NCBI GenBank assembly: GCA_947475205.1
Contig: CANJNG010000008.1
Span: 1-50,039 of the forward strand
From: Bacteroidota bacterium
GTDB lineage: Bacteria; Bacteroidota; Bacteroidia; JAIBAJ01
Reading direction: 5' to 3'
DNA length: 50,039 nucleotides
Part shown: positions 32,228 through 41,151 of the stretch, one piece after another
Layout: every line of letters starts with the position of its first letter
How positions within the stretch are numbered: the first letter of the stretch is position 1
Notes under the pieces: generated by a model
Seen by the model: the letters and a program-made list of their open reading frames with translations, nothing else
The model's database searches: none
What the model was told of the DNA's origin: nothing
Translations under genes and position numbers: made by a program

Positions 32228-33869
32228 TACGCTTGGATTCTGCACCTTTCCTATTTTGGGTGATGGAGAAATTGCGGCTCTCAGCAGTCTGTATCAACGC
32301 TTTTTTGCCGAAAAATCCATTAACGAACTCTATGTAACTCACAACGCCAATCCTATAGCTGATGTGTTGGCTATCAACAAAGGGATTAAAGAAATTGTAA
32401 GTGAACCGTTAAGGGCTGTTTTTCCCGATTACGATTATTTTATTGGGCATTTTGTGGCAAAGCCTGCTAATTCCACCGACTATTTTAGCCTACATCAGGA
32501 TTGGAACATTGTGGATGAAAAGCGTTACCGGAGTTATCAGGTGTGGATTCCCCTGCAGTTTACCTACCCCGACAACGGCGGAATATTTGCCGTAGCCGGA
32601 AGCCATAAGTTTTTTTACAACTTCCGTTCGGGCAGCTATGGCATTCCTTTTTTGAAATTTGATGATAAAATAAAATCACTGGTTACTGATGTAATAGTTC
32701 CACCGGGAAGTGTTTATATTTTTCAGAATGGATTGTTTCACGGTTCTTACCCCAATCAAACCAACGAAAAACGCATTGCGGTGATTGCAAATTTTGTGGA
32801 GAAGATTGCTCCAACCTATTATTTCCACAAAAACACCGAAAAGCAGCAAACCGATTTATATGAAATTAGTGGGGAAACGCTTCTGCAACACCTTCCGAAT
32901 CTGGAAAAGGGAATTGTGGACGCTGACCTTAAACTGGTCGGAAGTCGCGAACTATGCAGCACAGATAATCAAAAAGTTTCGCCCGAAATATTGGAGAATG
33001 AATTCAAGGCCATGTTCGGAAAGGCATCTCCCAAGCAAATTAAGCAATTGCATATTGCCAAATCTCCCGAATTGGAACAGAAACTCAACGAAGATGGTTA
33101 TACTGTGGTTGATTTTCTGGATGAAGAAACTGTGAGGATTTTCAAAAACGAGTACAACCTCCGCTTCGGAAATATCGACCGGACGCCCGGACGATTCACT
33201 ACGCTGCAACATACAAACGCGATAGTGAAAAAGGAAATTCACGACTTTATAGTGAAGAATGTGGACGCTTCGATGCGGAAATATTTTCAGGATTTCATTA
33301 TTCCGGTATCGCAGTTTTATACCAAAAAGGCCTTTACGTCGGGCGATATTGATTTGCACGCCGACAGTTCCCTGCTCATTAATCATCAGTTGGAACCCCA
33401 TTATGCTATTTGGGTGCCGCTTATTGACGTAAACAGCGGCAACGGCACGCTCACCGTAGTGCCCAAAAGCCACCGAATAAACAGGGCGTTTTTCGCAGCT
33501 TCATTGGGCGGCTACCATCAAGACCATTTGGAATGGCTCAGGCAGTTCGAAGTTCCCATTACGCTAAAGGCTGGGCAAGCCGTAATTTTCGACAATAATT
33601 TATTGCATAATTCCACAGCAAACACCTCGGCGTTTGATAGGTTGTGCTTTACCTTCCGCACTACGCATTTTGCATCGCAGTATTACAGCTTTTTCACAGC
33701 AAATAAAGAAATGGGCTTTGTGGAAATTTCGCAAGAAAAGCAGGACTATTACATGAACGAACAGTGGGATGGCGACGTGGATAAAGTAACAGGAAAGCTG
33801 GTAGGCACGCACAAAAAGGGAATTGTGCGGGTGGAGAAAACCGAATTGGAGCAAATTTTAAAAGGATAA
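32175..33869 (+). CDS. Double-domain PhyH-family dioxygenase 3
   Basis: The 564-residue protein contains two PhyH-type domains in tandem. The first (about 1-250) has His107 and Asp109 in SLHQDWNIVDE, His189 in LFHGSYPN and Arg200. The second (about 300-540) has His395 and Asp397 in IDLHADSSLL, His478 in NLLHNSTAN and Arg489. Both iron triads are therefore intact, so both halves may be active on different positions or substrates. The ATG at 32175 overlaps the end of PhyH 2; no later ATG preserves the first domain. It ends 11 bp before the Wzt-like gene. Confidence 0.87.
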   Translation: MDTTLSAPNYQPFLNALDTLGFCTFPILGDGEIAALSSLYQRFFAEKSINELYVTHNANPIADVLAINKGIKEIVSEPLRAVFPDYDYFIGHFVAKPANSTDYFSLHQDWNIVDEKRYRSYQVWIPLQFTYPDNGGIFAVAGSHKFFYNFRSGSYGIPFLKFDDKIKSLVTDVIVPPGSVYIFQNGLFHGSYPNQTNEKRIAVIANFVEKIAPTYYFHKNTEKQQTDLYEISGETLLQHLPNLEKGIVDADLKLVGSRELCSTDNQKVSPEILENEFKAMFGKASPKQIKQLHIAKSPELEQKLNEDGYTVVDFLDEETVRIFKNEYNLRFGNIDRTPGRFTTLQHTNAIVKKEIHDFIVKNVDASMRKYFQDFIIPVSQFYTKKAFTSGDIDLHADSSLLINHQLEPHYAIWVPLIDVNSGNGTLTVVPKSHRINRAFFAASLGGYHQDHLEWLRQFEVPITLKAGQAVIFDNNLLHNSTANTSAFDRLCFTFRTTHFASQYYSFFTANKEMGFVEISQEKQDYYMNEQWDGDVDKVTGKLVGTHKKGIVRVEKTELEQILKG

Positions 33870-33880
33870 ACCCCATTAAT

Positions 33881-35152
33881 TTGACCAAGGAAGCCCCCAT
33901 AGCCCTATCCGTAAGCGGGATTAGCAAAACATACCATTTTGCTAAGAAATCTGAAGTATTTGTGGCTTTAGACGATGTTTCGTTTCAGTTGCACCAAGGC
34001 GATGTGATGGGCATAATCGGCCGAAACGGTTCGGGGAAAAGCACGTTGCTGAAGATTTTGAGCCAGATAACCAAACCCACATCCGGCTCGGCACAATTTT
34101 ATGGTTCGGTTACTTCCATTTTAGATATCGGCACCAATTTCCATCCCGACCTAACGGGACGTGAGAATGTGGAACTGCAACTCCAACTCAGGCAGTTTCC
34201 GCGAAGCACGTACAACGAACTTCAAACCAAAATTAAAGAGTTTAGCGAAATTGAAGACTTTTTCGACCAGCCAGTAAAGTCATATTCCAGCGGAATGTTT
34301 TTGAGGTTGGCCTTCTCGCTGGCTTTTCATCTTTCGTCCGATATTCTGATTCTGGACGAGGTGCTTTCGGTGGGCGATGAAGCCTTTAGGCTCAAATGTT
34401 TCGAATTGCTAAAAAGCTTTACTGCTTTGGGTAAGACCATTCTGTTTGTGTCGCACAACCGGATGGAGATTCTAGAACTAAGCAACACCTGCCTTTGGTT
34501 AGAAAAGGGAAAGATTAAGCGAATAGGGAATCCGGCTTCGGTTTTGGGCGAATATTTTGCTCTGCAACGTGACAATTTCGATGAAAAGAAATTGGTGGTA
34601 GATGTTCAGCATTCACACTCCATTCAGGATTCAGACAATCACACCATAGATGTGTCCTGGGACGAAGCCAATGCCCCCGGAAACGAAGTGCTATCTATCC
34701 GAAAATTATCGGTTCAACCCATAGATGGCGGTTCGAAACTCTATCCCGACCAGGCTATAGAAATAAAATTTCTAATCCATAAAGCCAAAAAGGGCTTTAA
34801 AGTGGGGGCCTTCTTCTTTATTCAAGATGTGTTTTACCAGCCTGTTTTAGTAGCACATTCCTTAAGCAATAGCGGAAACGAGGATTTCAACAGTCAATTA
34901 TTTGACGAAACGGGCTTAATAGAAATAAAATGCACCCTGCCTCCCAATTGGCTTATTCCGGGCAAATATTATTTGCTACCCCGCTTTGGAGTTGAAGAGA
35001 ATGATTGGAATGCTAGCTCGCCCGAAGCCTTTCGTTTTTCAGAGAAGCTAAGTTTTACTATTTTCCCCCAACCTGAATATATTGATTATGTGGGCGACAT
35101 TACCAAAGGCTCGGTGAGGCCACCGCTGGAATGGGCGGTGAGTAAACCGTAG
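33881..35152 (+). CDS. Wzt-like polysaccharide ABC export ATPase
   Basis: The 423-residue protein is an ABC ATPase of the O-antigen/teichoic acid export type. Walker A is GRNGSGKST (47-55), the signature is SYSSGMFLRL (134-143) and Walker B is ILILDE (155-160), followed by VLSVGDEAF, typical of Wzt/TagH. A C-terminal Wzt_C-like beta domain (about 250-405) would recognise the sugar chain end. The start is TTG at 33881; no ATG precedes Walker A. No Wzm permease is in the window, so its partner must be encoded elsewhere. The tight link to PhyH 3 suggests that the dioxygenases alter the exported glycan or its cap. Confidence 0.88.
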   Translation: MTKEAPIALSVSGISKTYHFAKKSEVFVALDDVSFQLHQGDVMGIIGRNGSGKSTLLKILSQITKPTSGSAQFYGSVTSILDIGTNFHPDLTGRENVELQLQLRQFPRSTYNELQTKIKEFSEIEDFFDQPVKSYSSGMFLRLAFSLAFHLSSDILILDEVLSVGDEAFRLKCFELLKSFTALGKTILFVSHNRMEILELSNTCLWLEKGKIKRIGNPASVLGEYFALQRDNFDEKKLVVDVQHSHSIQDSDNHTIDVSWDEANAPGNEVLSIRKLSVQPIDGGSKLYPDQAIEIKFLIHKAKKGFKVGAFFFIQDVFYQPVLVAHSLSNSGNEDFNSQLFDETGLIEIKCTLPPNWLIPGKYYLLPRFGVEENDWNASSPEAFRFSEKLSFTIFPQPEYIDYVGDITKGSVRPPLEWAVSKP

Positions 35153-35223
35153 TTGTGATGAGGAATTAGGGAAACAGTATTGGGTTTTTGCTAAGGATTA
35201 AATCACCAATCCAAAATTTTCTC

Positions 35224-35231
35224 TAATTTCG
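35224..35231 (+). promoter_or_regulatory. -7-like box of the anchor-L protein
   Basis: TAATTTCG, a one-base variant of TAnnTTTG, lies 35 nt before the ATG at 35267. Confidence 0.35.
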
Positions 35232-35266
35232 TAGCTGTAAATCACTTCATTCAGCCCATAAATTCA

Positions 35267-36606
35267 ATGAAAACAGTCGCCACCTTTACATTCGCTTTAT
35301 TACTTTCGTGTTCACTATTCGCACAAACTACCATCACTCCACGAGTAGTTCCACCAAACAACCATCCAAAATCAACAAGTACATCGAGCCTTGAAGTAAC
35401 ACCGCTTAATGCTAACATAACTACTTTCCTTAATACTTGGTTATTTGGTGAATGTGTTCAGATATCAAATGTAACTTATTCGGGGGGGCTTCTCAGTTTG
35501 GTTCGTTCAACGAGCCCAACGGAATAATGGGTTTTCATTATGGGATGATAATGTCAACGGGGAATGTAGTGGATGCTGTTGGACCAAATAATACAGGTGC
35601 AACTTCTACACCACTACAAGGGTCTGGTGATGCAACATTAGATGCAATTGTTACTCCGCTTATTTCTAATGATGCAGCGGTAATTGAATTTGATTTTATT
35701 GCCAATGCTGATACCATTTTTGGAACTGATTTTGTGTTTGGCTCGGAGGAATACATGGAATTTGCAAATACAAGTTTCAATGATGTGTTTGGTTTTTTTA
35801 TTTCTGGGCCTGGTTTTGCTGGAGTGCAAAATATTGCCTTTATTCCAGGGACAAATACTGCCGTAAGCATCAATAATTTGAATGCATATAATAATCCAGT
35901 ATATTATATTGATAACGGCACGGGAGATCCTAATGCAACAAATAACAATTCAATCTTTCAATACGATGGCATGACAACCTCAATTCCTATCCGTCAGGCT
36001 ATTGTTCCCGGAACAAGCTACCATTTTAAAATAGCTATAGCAGATGTGGGTGATGAAGCGTATGATTCGGGAGTTTTTATCCGAAAAGGAAGTTTTTGTG
36101 GTAACACACAGTTTATGGTTGCACAATTTGATGCTTTTGGTGCTTCCGAAGATGCAGTACAATTCGTTAGCCCTACCATTTCTGCTGATAGCTATTTATG
36201 GGACTTTGGCGATGGCAGTACCAGCACTGAACAAAACCCGCTTCACACCTTTGCCGACACTGCAACTTATAATGTAACGCTTTCAACAACCAACATCTGC
36301 AAAACCTCCACGGTTATTAAACCTGTTTCTTTAAACACAGTAGGTATTCAGACTGCTAAATCCCCAATAAAATTCTTACTCTACCCCGTTTCTTCACACA
36401 ATTATAAAATTGAATTCAACAACTGGCTAAACCAAGCGGCTACTTTATTCATTACCGATATGCAAGGAAAGCAGGTTGCTTCGTTCGATTTAGGTTCTGA
36501 AAGTAAGACTAAGAAAACACTTGATTTTTCTGAAATTCCTTTGGGCGTTTATGCTGCGAAACTAAGCATGGGCAATTATTCTAAAGCGGTGAAGTTTGTG
36601 AAATAA
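35267..36606 (+). pseudogene. Frameshifted T9SS surface protein (choice-of-anchor L, PKD)
   Basis: Two overlapping frames make one gene. The first (35267-35527) has a signal peptide ending LFAQ and the start of a choice-of-anchor L domain (FGECVQISNVTYSGG). The second continues it (ASQFGSFNEPNGI, then FVFGSEEYMEF) up to 36606, followed by a PKD domain (YLWDFGDGSTSTEQNP) and a type A T9SS sorting domain (ITDMQGKQVASF, PLGVYAAKL). The switch falls exactly at a run of seven G at 35482-35488; one more G would join the frames into a protein of about 446 residues. It may be a slippage-variable (phase-variable) locus, a programmed frameshift, a mutation or a sequencing error. Confidence 0.85.
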
Positions 36607-36669
36607 GTTCTCTCTGCTTATGACCTTAAATTCAGTTTGGATTTTACATCGAACAGAAAACAAGCAAAA

Positions 36670-37368
36670 CTAGAACAACTCGGATACTGCAATGCCGGCC
36701 TTCCTAACGAAATCGCCGAGGAATTCCGCATTTAGTTTTTCAAAATCGGGGGGAAAATAGCTTGCACTGATTTCGCCTTGCACCAGCGTATGTATTTGAT
36801 CGCAATTGCCCAGCAGGGTTTCGATTATGTGAGACGTTATAACAATGGTTTTTCCGTTTTTTTGCAATTCCTTTAACACCAGATTAAGCACTAAGACGCT
36901 TTCCATGTCGAGGCCATTGAAGGGTTCATCCAGCAGCAGCACTTCTTTATTTTGAGCAATGAGACAAAGCAATGCCACTTTTTTTCGCATTCCGGTGGAT
37001 AATTCCTCGGTGAACTCCTCTCCGCTAAGGCTAAACAATTCCAACCAGCCGTTTAAATCAAACGATTTGGTTTCACTACTTGTTGACCGGGCAAACAATC
37101 CAACATATTCGCGAATCTTTAAGCGGTGATACAAATAGTTTTGGGTTTCGAGGTAACCTATTTTGTTGGTGTCAAGTGCTTTTCCATTCACAGAAATACT
37201 TCCCGAATCAGGTTCCACAAATCCAAAAAGGGTATTGAGCAGGGTGGACTTTCCGCTGCCATTTAGTCCGGCTAAACCGTGTATTTTACCCTGTTCCAGA
37301 TTTAGGTTTAATGATTTAAGTACGGCATGGTTGCCATAGGAAACGCAGAGGTCTTTAATTTCAATCAT
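36670..37368 (-). CDS. ABC transporter ATP-binding protein
   Basis: The 232-residue protein is a complete ABC ATPase: Walker A GLNGSGKST (34-42), signature LSTGMRKK, Walker B VLLLDEPFNGLD and the His switch in ITSHIIE. It resembles ATPases of ABC-2 type exporters (CcmA-like). It overlaps the preceding membrane protein gene by 8 bp, so the two are translated together and most likely form one transporter. The substrate is unknown. Confidence 0.9.
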   Translation of the reverse strand: MIEIKDLCVSYGNHAVLKSLNLNLEQGKIHGLAGLNGSGKSTLLNTLFGFVEPDSGSISVNGKALDTNKIGYLETQNYLYHRLKIREYVGLFARSTSSETKSFDLNGWLELFSLSGEEFTEELSTGMRKKVALLCLIAQNKEVLLLDEPFNGLDMESVLVLNLVLKELQKNGKTIVITSHIIETLLGNCDQIHTLVQGEISASYFPPDFEKLNAEFLGDFVRKAGIAVSELF

Positions 37369-38308
37369 GCAGATATGGAGCTAGTTTTTTGAGCGATTTG
37401 CGATAGAAAACCACCGACATCACAAATGGCAAAGGGAGCAGGGGAGGAAAAAATAGGCAAACCAGACCGGTTGAAAGCCAAATTTGGTTGGCCGATTGCA
37501 AAGCAGCTGATTCGTAATAGGCGTATTTGCAAACCAGATTAAAGAATAGATTGAAAAGCAACAGCCCTACAAAAACTAAGGCCAGCCACCAAATAGGAGT
37601 TTGAAACACCATAAACACCAAAACGCTTGGAAGAGAAAAGAGAAGGAAAAAGGCGGAATGGTTGACCCATTTTGAAAGCAGCAGACGGCTAGGCGTTTGG
37701 GCTTTAAGCACCAACAAAGGCCATGGTTCGGCCTCGCGATAAAATTCGGGAAGGCACAGCAACAGCAACACCCAAGCCACTATGGGGGCTGCCAAATGCA
37801 AGAAGCCAAGCAACGACAACAAGAACAGAAAAAGCCAAAGCAGCGTAGATTTGCGGATGCCCGATTTAATTTCGTAAAGTGAGTCGGGAATGAAGCGGAG
37901 GTTAAAGAAAGGTCGAATTACACGAGGAGAACCCACTGGAAGGAAAACCAAGGCAGCAATGAAAGCAGGATAAATCAAGAGAAACCAAGGAGTATGAATC
38001 CCTGCCGAAAGCCAAAAGGGAGCGGCGAAAAACAGATATTCTATGGCCAGGAAAAAGGGTTTTTGCTTGCCTCGCCATACCTTCATAAAGTGATGGTCTG
38101 TCCGGCCAAAATGTACACTCAAGAGTAGCAACAAAGGTATAGCCCCTACCCAAAATGGCCCATCCGGAAGGGCTTTAAGCCATACATAGCCACCAAAGCC
38201 AAGGCCCAACACAGAACACAGCACTCCCAATAGCCCGGCAGCATACACCTCGCGAAGCATTTGCTTCAAACGAATCAGCACCTGATAGGCAGCGGCATTC
38301 AAATTCAT
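37361..38308 (-). CDS. Membrane partner of the ABC ATPase
   Basis: The 315-residue protein has about eight hydrophobic helices grouped in pairs and no signal for secretion. The position and the 8-bp overlap with the ATPase gene identify it as the likely permease, although I recognise no ABC-2 family motif. The ATG at 38308 was chosen because the 13 residues upstream in the longer frame are not membrane-like and include an unlikely leader; this choice is uncertain. Confidence 0.7.
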   Translation of the reverse strand: MNLNAAAYQVLIRLKQMLREVYAAGLLGVLCSVLGLGFGGYVWLKALPDGPFWVGAIPLLLLLSVHFGRTDHHFMKVWRGKQKPFFLAIEYLFFAAPFWLSAGIHTPWFLLIYPAFIAALVFLPVGSPRVIRPFFNLRFIPDSLYEIKSGIRKSTLLWLFLFLLSLLGFLHLAAPIVAWVLLLLCLPEFYREAEPWPLLVLKAQTPSRLLLSKWVNHSAFFLLFSLPSVLVFMVFQTPIWWLALVFVGLLLFNLFFNLVCKYAYYESAALQSANQIWLSTGLVCLFFPPLLPLPFVMSVVFYRKSLKKLAPYLHD

Positions 38309-38467
38309 TGAGGCCACAAAAGTGGAATGAATTTGTATGCACTTCATTATAGCATTTCGGAATCAATGTTAAAATGGAGGAAGGAATCTGGTAACTGGAA
38401 TGATTTGTTAATTCCAGCAAGGGTAGCAAACACTTAAGGCCGGGGTTATTGAAAAATTGTACCTTTT

Positions 38468-38479
38468 GGGCTTTAGCCC
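38468..38479. other. GGGCT-TT-AGCCC inverted repeat
   Basis: A perfect 5-bp inverted repeat lies in the 210-bp gap between the YwqK gene end and the ABC membrane protein start. It resembles short GGGCTTTAGCCC palindromes dispersed in many Bacteroidota intergenic regions. No function is evident. Confidence 0.4.
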
Positions 38480-38517
38480 TTAATAAATCAAGTATTTCTG
38501 TACTCCTTTGATTAGTA

Positions 38518-40101
38518 TTACTCCGCCTGCTTCGCAGCATTCGTTTCCACATCGGATTTGATGCCGTTGTAACGAATTTCCATCCCGTTGCTAAAGCCGG
38601 TAACTAAATATTCAGTGCCATCAGCGGCAAACCGTATCCAGTCGCCTTCTTTGTTGCCATCCTGATATTTTCCCGTTTCTCGAATTTTGCCATCGGGCCA
38701 GTAGGCGGTATATTTTCCGATGAAGCGGTCGCCAAGATATTTGCCTTCATAAAGCAATTGCCCGTCATTATAATAGCCCTTCCATTCTCCTTCGCGACTC
38801 CCGGCTTTATAGCCTCCTTCTTCTCTTAAATCGCCATTTTCGTAAAACCATTCTCCTTCTTTTTCACCTTCAATATACTGGCCTTTGGTGATTACTTTGC
38901 CGCTGTCGCTGTACTCGATTGACTCGCCATCTTCCAAACCTTTGTAGTAGTTATCTTCTCGTTTTAGTTTGCCATCGGGGTAAAGCCAGGTCCATTTGCC
39001 TTCGGGTTTGCCATCCACATAAGTGCCATATTGCTCTTGTGCCTGACTTTTGAAATAAAACTTCCAGGGGCCGATGCGTTTGCTGTTTTTATATTCGCCT
39101 TCGGCACGCAACTCGCCCGATTCGTGATATTCCTTCCATTTTCCCTGTTTTAATCCAAGGCCATCTATAACCCCTTCGGCGGTGGGTTGCCCATCTTTAA
39201 ACACTTTGGCAGCAGTTACATTTCCTTTTTCATCATAGTAGCGGGTAACTCCTTCGGCCTTTCCATTCTTGAAACTGCCAACCGATTTTTCATGGGCATC
39301 GGGGTAATATTCCCGAACAATATCCAATTTCACTGTTTCCTGTGCGTCCATAACCGGAATATCGTCCACGTATTTGGTTACGCTGATGAGATTTCCTTCG
39401 GGGTCATACACCTTTTCGTAGCCGTTACGCTTATCAAATTCATAGTTGCATTCGGTTTCGGTTCTGTTGTTGGGATAAAAGTCCATCTGCATACCTTGGC
39501 GTTGGCCAAATTTATCAATGCGGTTTACCTTTTCACTACGGATGGTATAACCGTTCTTATATTCAAAAACCGTAATAATTACTCCAATGTTGGTCATTTC
39601 AAAACTCGGACCTTGCTCTTTTCCATCTTCAAAATTGATTATCTGGCGGATGTTTCCATTACTATGATAGATGCGGGTTTCGCCATTTTTAACATCATTC
39701 ACAAAGGTTTCTTCTATATGTTTCTTCCCCTTTTCGTCAAAAGTGGTTCTTATTCCGTTTTTCTTTCCTTCTTTATAGGTGATGAAACTTGTTGGAATAC
39801 CATCGGGGGAGAAAAACTTCCAAGTGCTGTCCAATTTAAAGTTCACCCGGTTTCCTTCCGATTTCATTTGACCGTTTTCGTACCAGGTTTTCCAGTATCC
39901 ATTAGGCTTTCCATCCACCATTGTACCCTGACTCGAAAGTTGACTGTTGGCATATTTAAAATTAACCAAACTATCCTTTCCGGTTTGCGAAAATGAAACC
40001 GAACCCTGAAAAAGCAGGACTAAAAACAGTAAAACAGGTGTGAAATTACCAAGCTGAATCAATGCCCCAAAGTTAATACTAAACTTGGCATTTAGAATCA
40101 T
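38518..40101 (-). CDS. Large YwqK/MORN-like repeat protein
   Basis: The 527-residue protein has a signal peptide (about 18-39, ending VSFSQ) and about twenty repeats of 22-24 residues with the G-x-W-x-x-Y-x-x-x-G-x-x-x-x-E-G pattern, for example GYWKTWYENGQMKSEG and GEWKGYYNDGQLLYEG. It is a longer relative of the protein at 19281-20072. Such proteins are frequent in Bacteroidota; the antitoxin name in databases comes from Bacillus YwqK and does not show a role. It is probably periplasmic or surface-exposed. The N-terminus is longer than usual before the hydrophobic core, so a later start is possible. Confidence 0.85.
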   Translation of the reverse strand: MILNAKFSINFGALIQLGNFTPVLLFLVLLFQGSVSFSQTGKDSLVNFKYANSQLSSQGTMVDGKPNGYWKTWYENGQMKSEGNRVNFKLDSTWKFFSPDGIPTSFITYKEGKKNGIRTTFDEKGKKHIEETFVNDVKNGETRIYHSNGNIRQIINFEDGKEQGPSFEMTNIGVIITVFEYKNGYTIRSEKVNRIDKFGQRQGMQMDFYPNNRTETECNYEFDKRNGYEKVYDPEGNLISVTKYVDDIPVMDAQETVKLDIVREYYPDAHEKSVGSFKNGKAEGVTRYYDEKGNVTAAKVFKDGQPTAEGVIDGLGLKQGKWKEYHESGELRAEGEYKNSKRIGPWKFYFKSQAQEQYGTYVDGKPEGKWTWLYPDGKLKREDNYYKGLEDGESIEYSDSGKVITKGQYIEGEKEGEWFYENGDLREEGGYKAGSREGEWKGYYNDGQLLYEGKYLGDRFIGKYTAYWPDGKIRETGKYQDGNKEGDWIRFAADGTEYLVTGFSNGMEIRYNGIKSDVETNAAKQAE

Positions 40102-40109
40102 AACAATTT

Positions 40110-40225
40110 TTGGAACGCTAATGACACGAATTATTTGAATTTAGAGCGATAATGCTGGGCTAAATAAATTTCATAGTTTTCAAAATTTGTGAATATTTGC
40201 TCAATTCGTGTTATTAGTGTTCCAA
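40110..40225 (+). repeat. Palindromic element with 23-bp arms
   Basis: Arm 40110-40132 (starting TTGGAACGCTAATG) pairs with arm 40203-40225 over 23 consecutive positions, with two mismatches in DNA that become G-U pairs in + strand RNA. The arms enclose 70 nt. It fills the divergent gap between the YwqK gene and sdhC. The shape suggests a dispersed palindromic or MITE-like element, or a structured RNA. Confidence 0.75.
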
Positions 40226-40292
40226 TTTTTCATTTTTTCTTAGAATGGGGCAATGTCAATAAACATTTTTTTCGCACTTTGGTTTCTGCTTA

Positions 40293-40300
40293 TACATTTG
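40293..40300 (+). promoter_or_regulatory. -7 promoter box of the sdh operon
   Basis: TACATTTG matches TAnnTTTG and lies 32 nt before the sdhC ATG. TTTC at 40270-40273 is a weak -33 candidate. Confidence 0.45.
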
Positions 40301-40332
40301 CACACAAATTAAGTTTACATATACTTTTATAG

Positions 40333-41028
40333 ATGTCAAACATTGCCCAAATCTTAAACTCCTCTATCGCCAAGAAAAATACGATGGCTTTAACAGGACT
40401 GTTTTTAATCACTTTTTTAGTTGAGCACCTTTACACAAACCTCTTAATCTTCGCCGGCGATGGCGGCCTTGCCTTCAACGAAGCCTCGCACAGCATGGTG
40501 CACAGCATCTTTATCCGTGTGGTGGAAATTGTATTGTTTGCAGCCATAATTCTCCACGTTTTTCAAGCCCTTAGTCTTACGAGAGAAAACGCAAAAGCCC
40601 GTCCGGTAAAATATGCCGTAAGCGGCGTAAACCAAACAAGTGACTGGTTTAGCCGCAACATGGGTTTAACTGGTAGCCTTATTCTATTCTTCATTGTGGT
40701 GCACTTGAATAATTACTTTGTGCCTTACCGTATAACAGGCACGGTGGGCGATGGGCAAGAATACAGCATCGCTCAATGTGTAGTGTTGGCTCTTCGCCAT
40801 CCGGGTTATGCAGGGCTTTATTTAGTAAGTGTCATTGTCTTGGGCTTTCACTTAAACCACGGTTTCCAATCAGCCTTTCAATCTATTGGTTTTAACAACA
40901 AAACCTATATGCCACTATTGAAATTGGCAGGAACGGGATTAGCAATATTGTTCACAGTAGGATTTGGAGCTTTTCCAGTTTTAATATTCCTTTTTAAGTT
41001 CTGTCAAGATATTTTACCACTCAATTAA
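40333..41028 (+). CDS. sdhC: Succinate dehydrogenase cytochrome b subunit
   Basis: The 231-residue protein is the single large membrane anchor typical of Bacteroidota succinate dehydrogenase/fumarate reductase. It has five helices and conserved histidines that would bind two hemes, in LVEHLYTN, HSMVHSIF, AAIILHVFQ, VVHLNNYF and GFHLNHGFQSAFQSIGFN. It passes electrons between the iron-sulfur subunit and menaquinone. It heads the operon sdhC-sdhA-sdhB, with a 123-bp CT-rich gap before sdhA. Confidence 0.93.
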   Translation: MSNIAQILNSSIAKKNTMALTGLFLITFLVEHLYTNLLIFAGDGGLAFNEASHSMVHSIFIRVVEIVLFAAIILHVFQALSLTRENAKARPVKYAVSGVNQTSDWFSRNMGLTGSLILFFIVVHLNNYFVPYRITGTVGDGQEYSIAQCVVLALRHPGYAGLYLVSVIVLGFHLNHGFQSAFQSIGFNNKTYMPLLKLAGTGLAILFTVGFGAFPVLIFLFKFCQDILPLN

Positions 41029-41151
41029 AAGCCTCTCCCCTAAATCCCCTCTCCCCAAGATAGGGGACCTGAATACCCATCCGGAAATAAAATCAGCACC
41101 AATAGGCAAATCAGTATAATCTGTGTCCCATTCGTCAAACAATCTTAGCAA

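Noticed and set aside
35267-35527. Separate small gene of 86 residues
   Set aside because: Its domain continues in the second frame right at the G7 tract, so it is the first part of one frameshifted gene.
38518-40101. Toxin-antitoxin system based on the YwqK similarity
   Set aside because: There is no toxin gene beside either YwqK-like protein, both have signal peptides, and the repeat type is widespread outside such systems.
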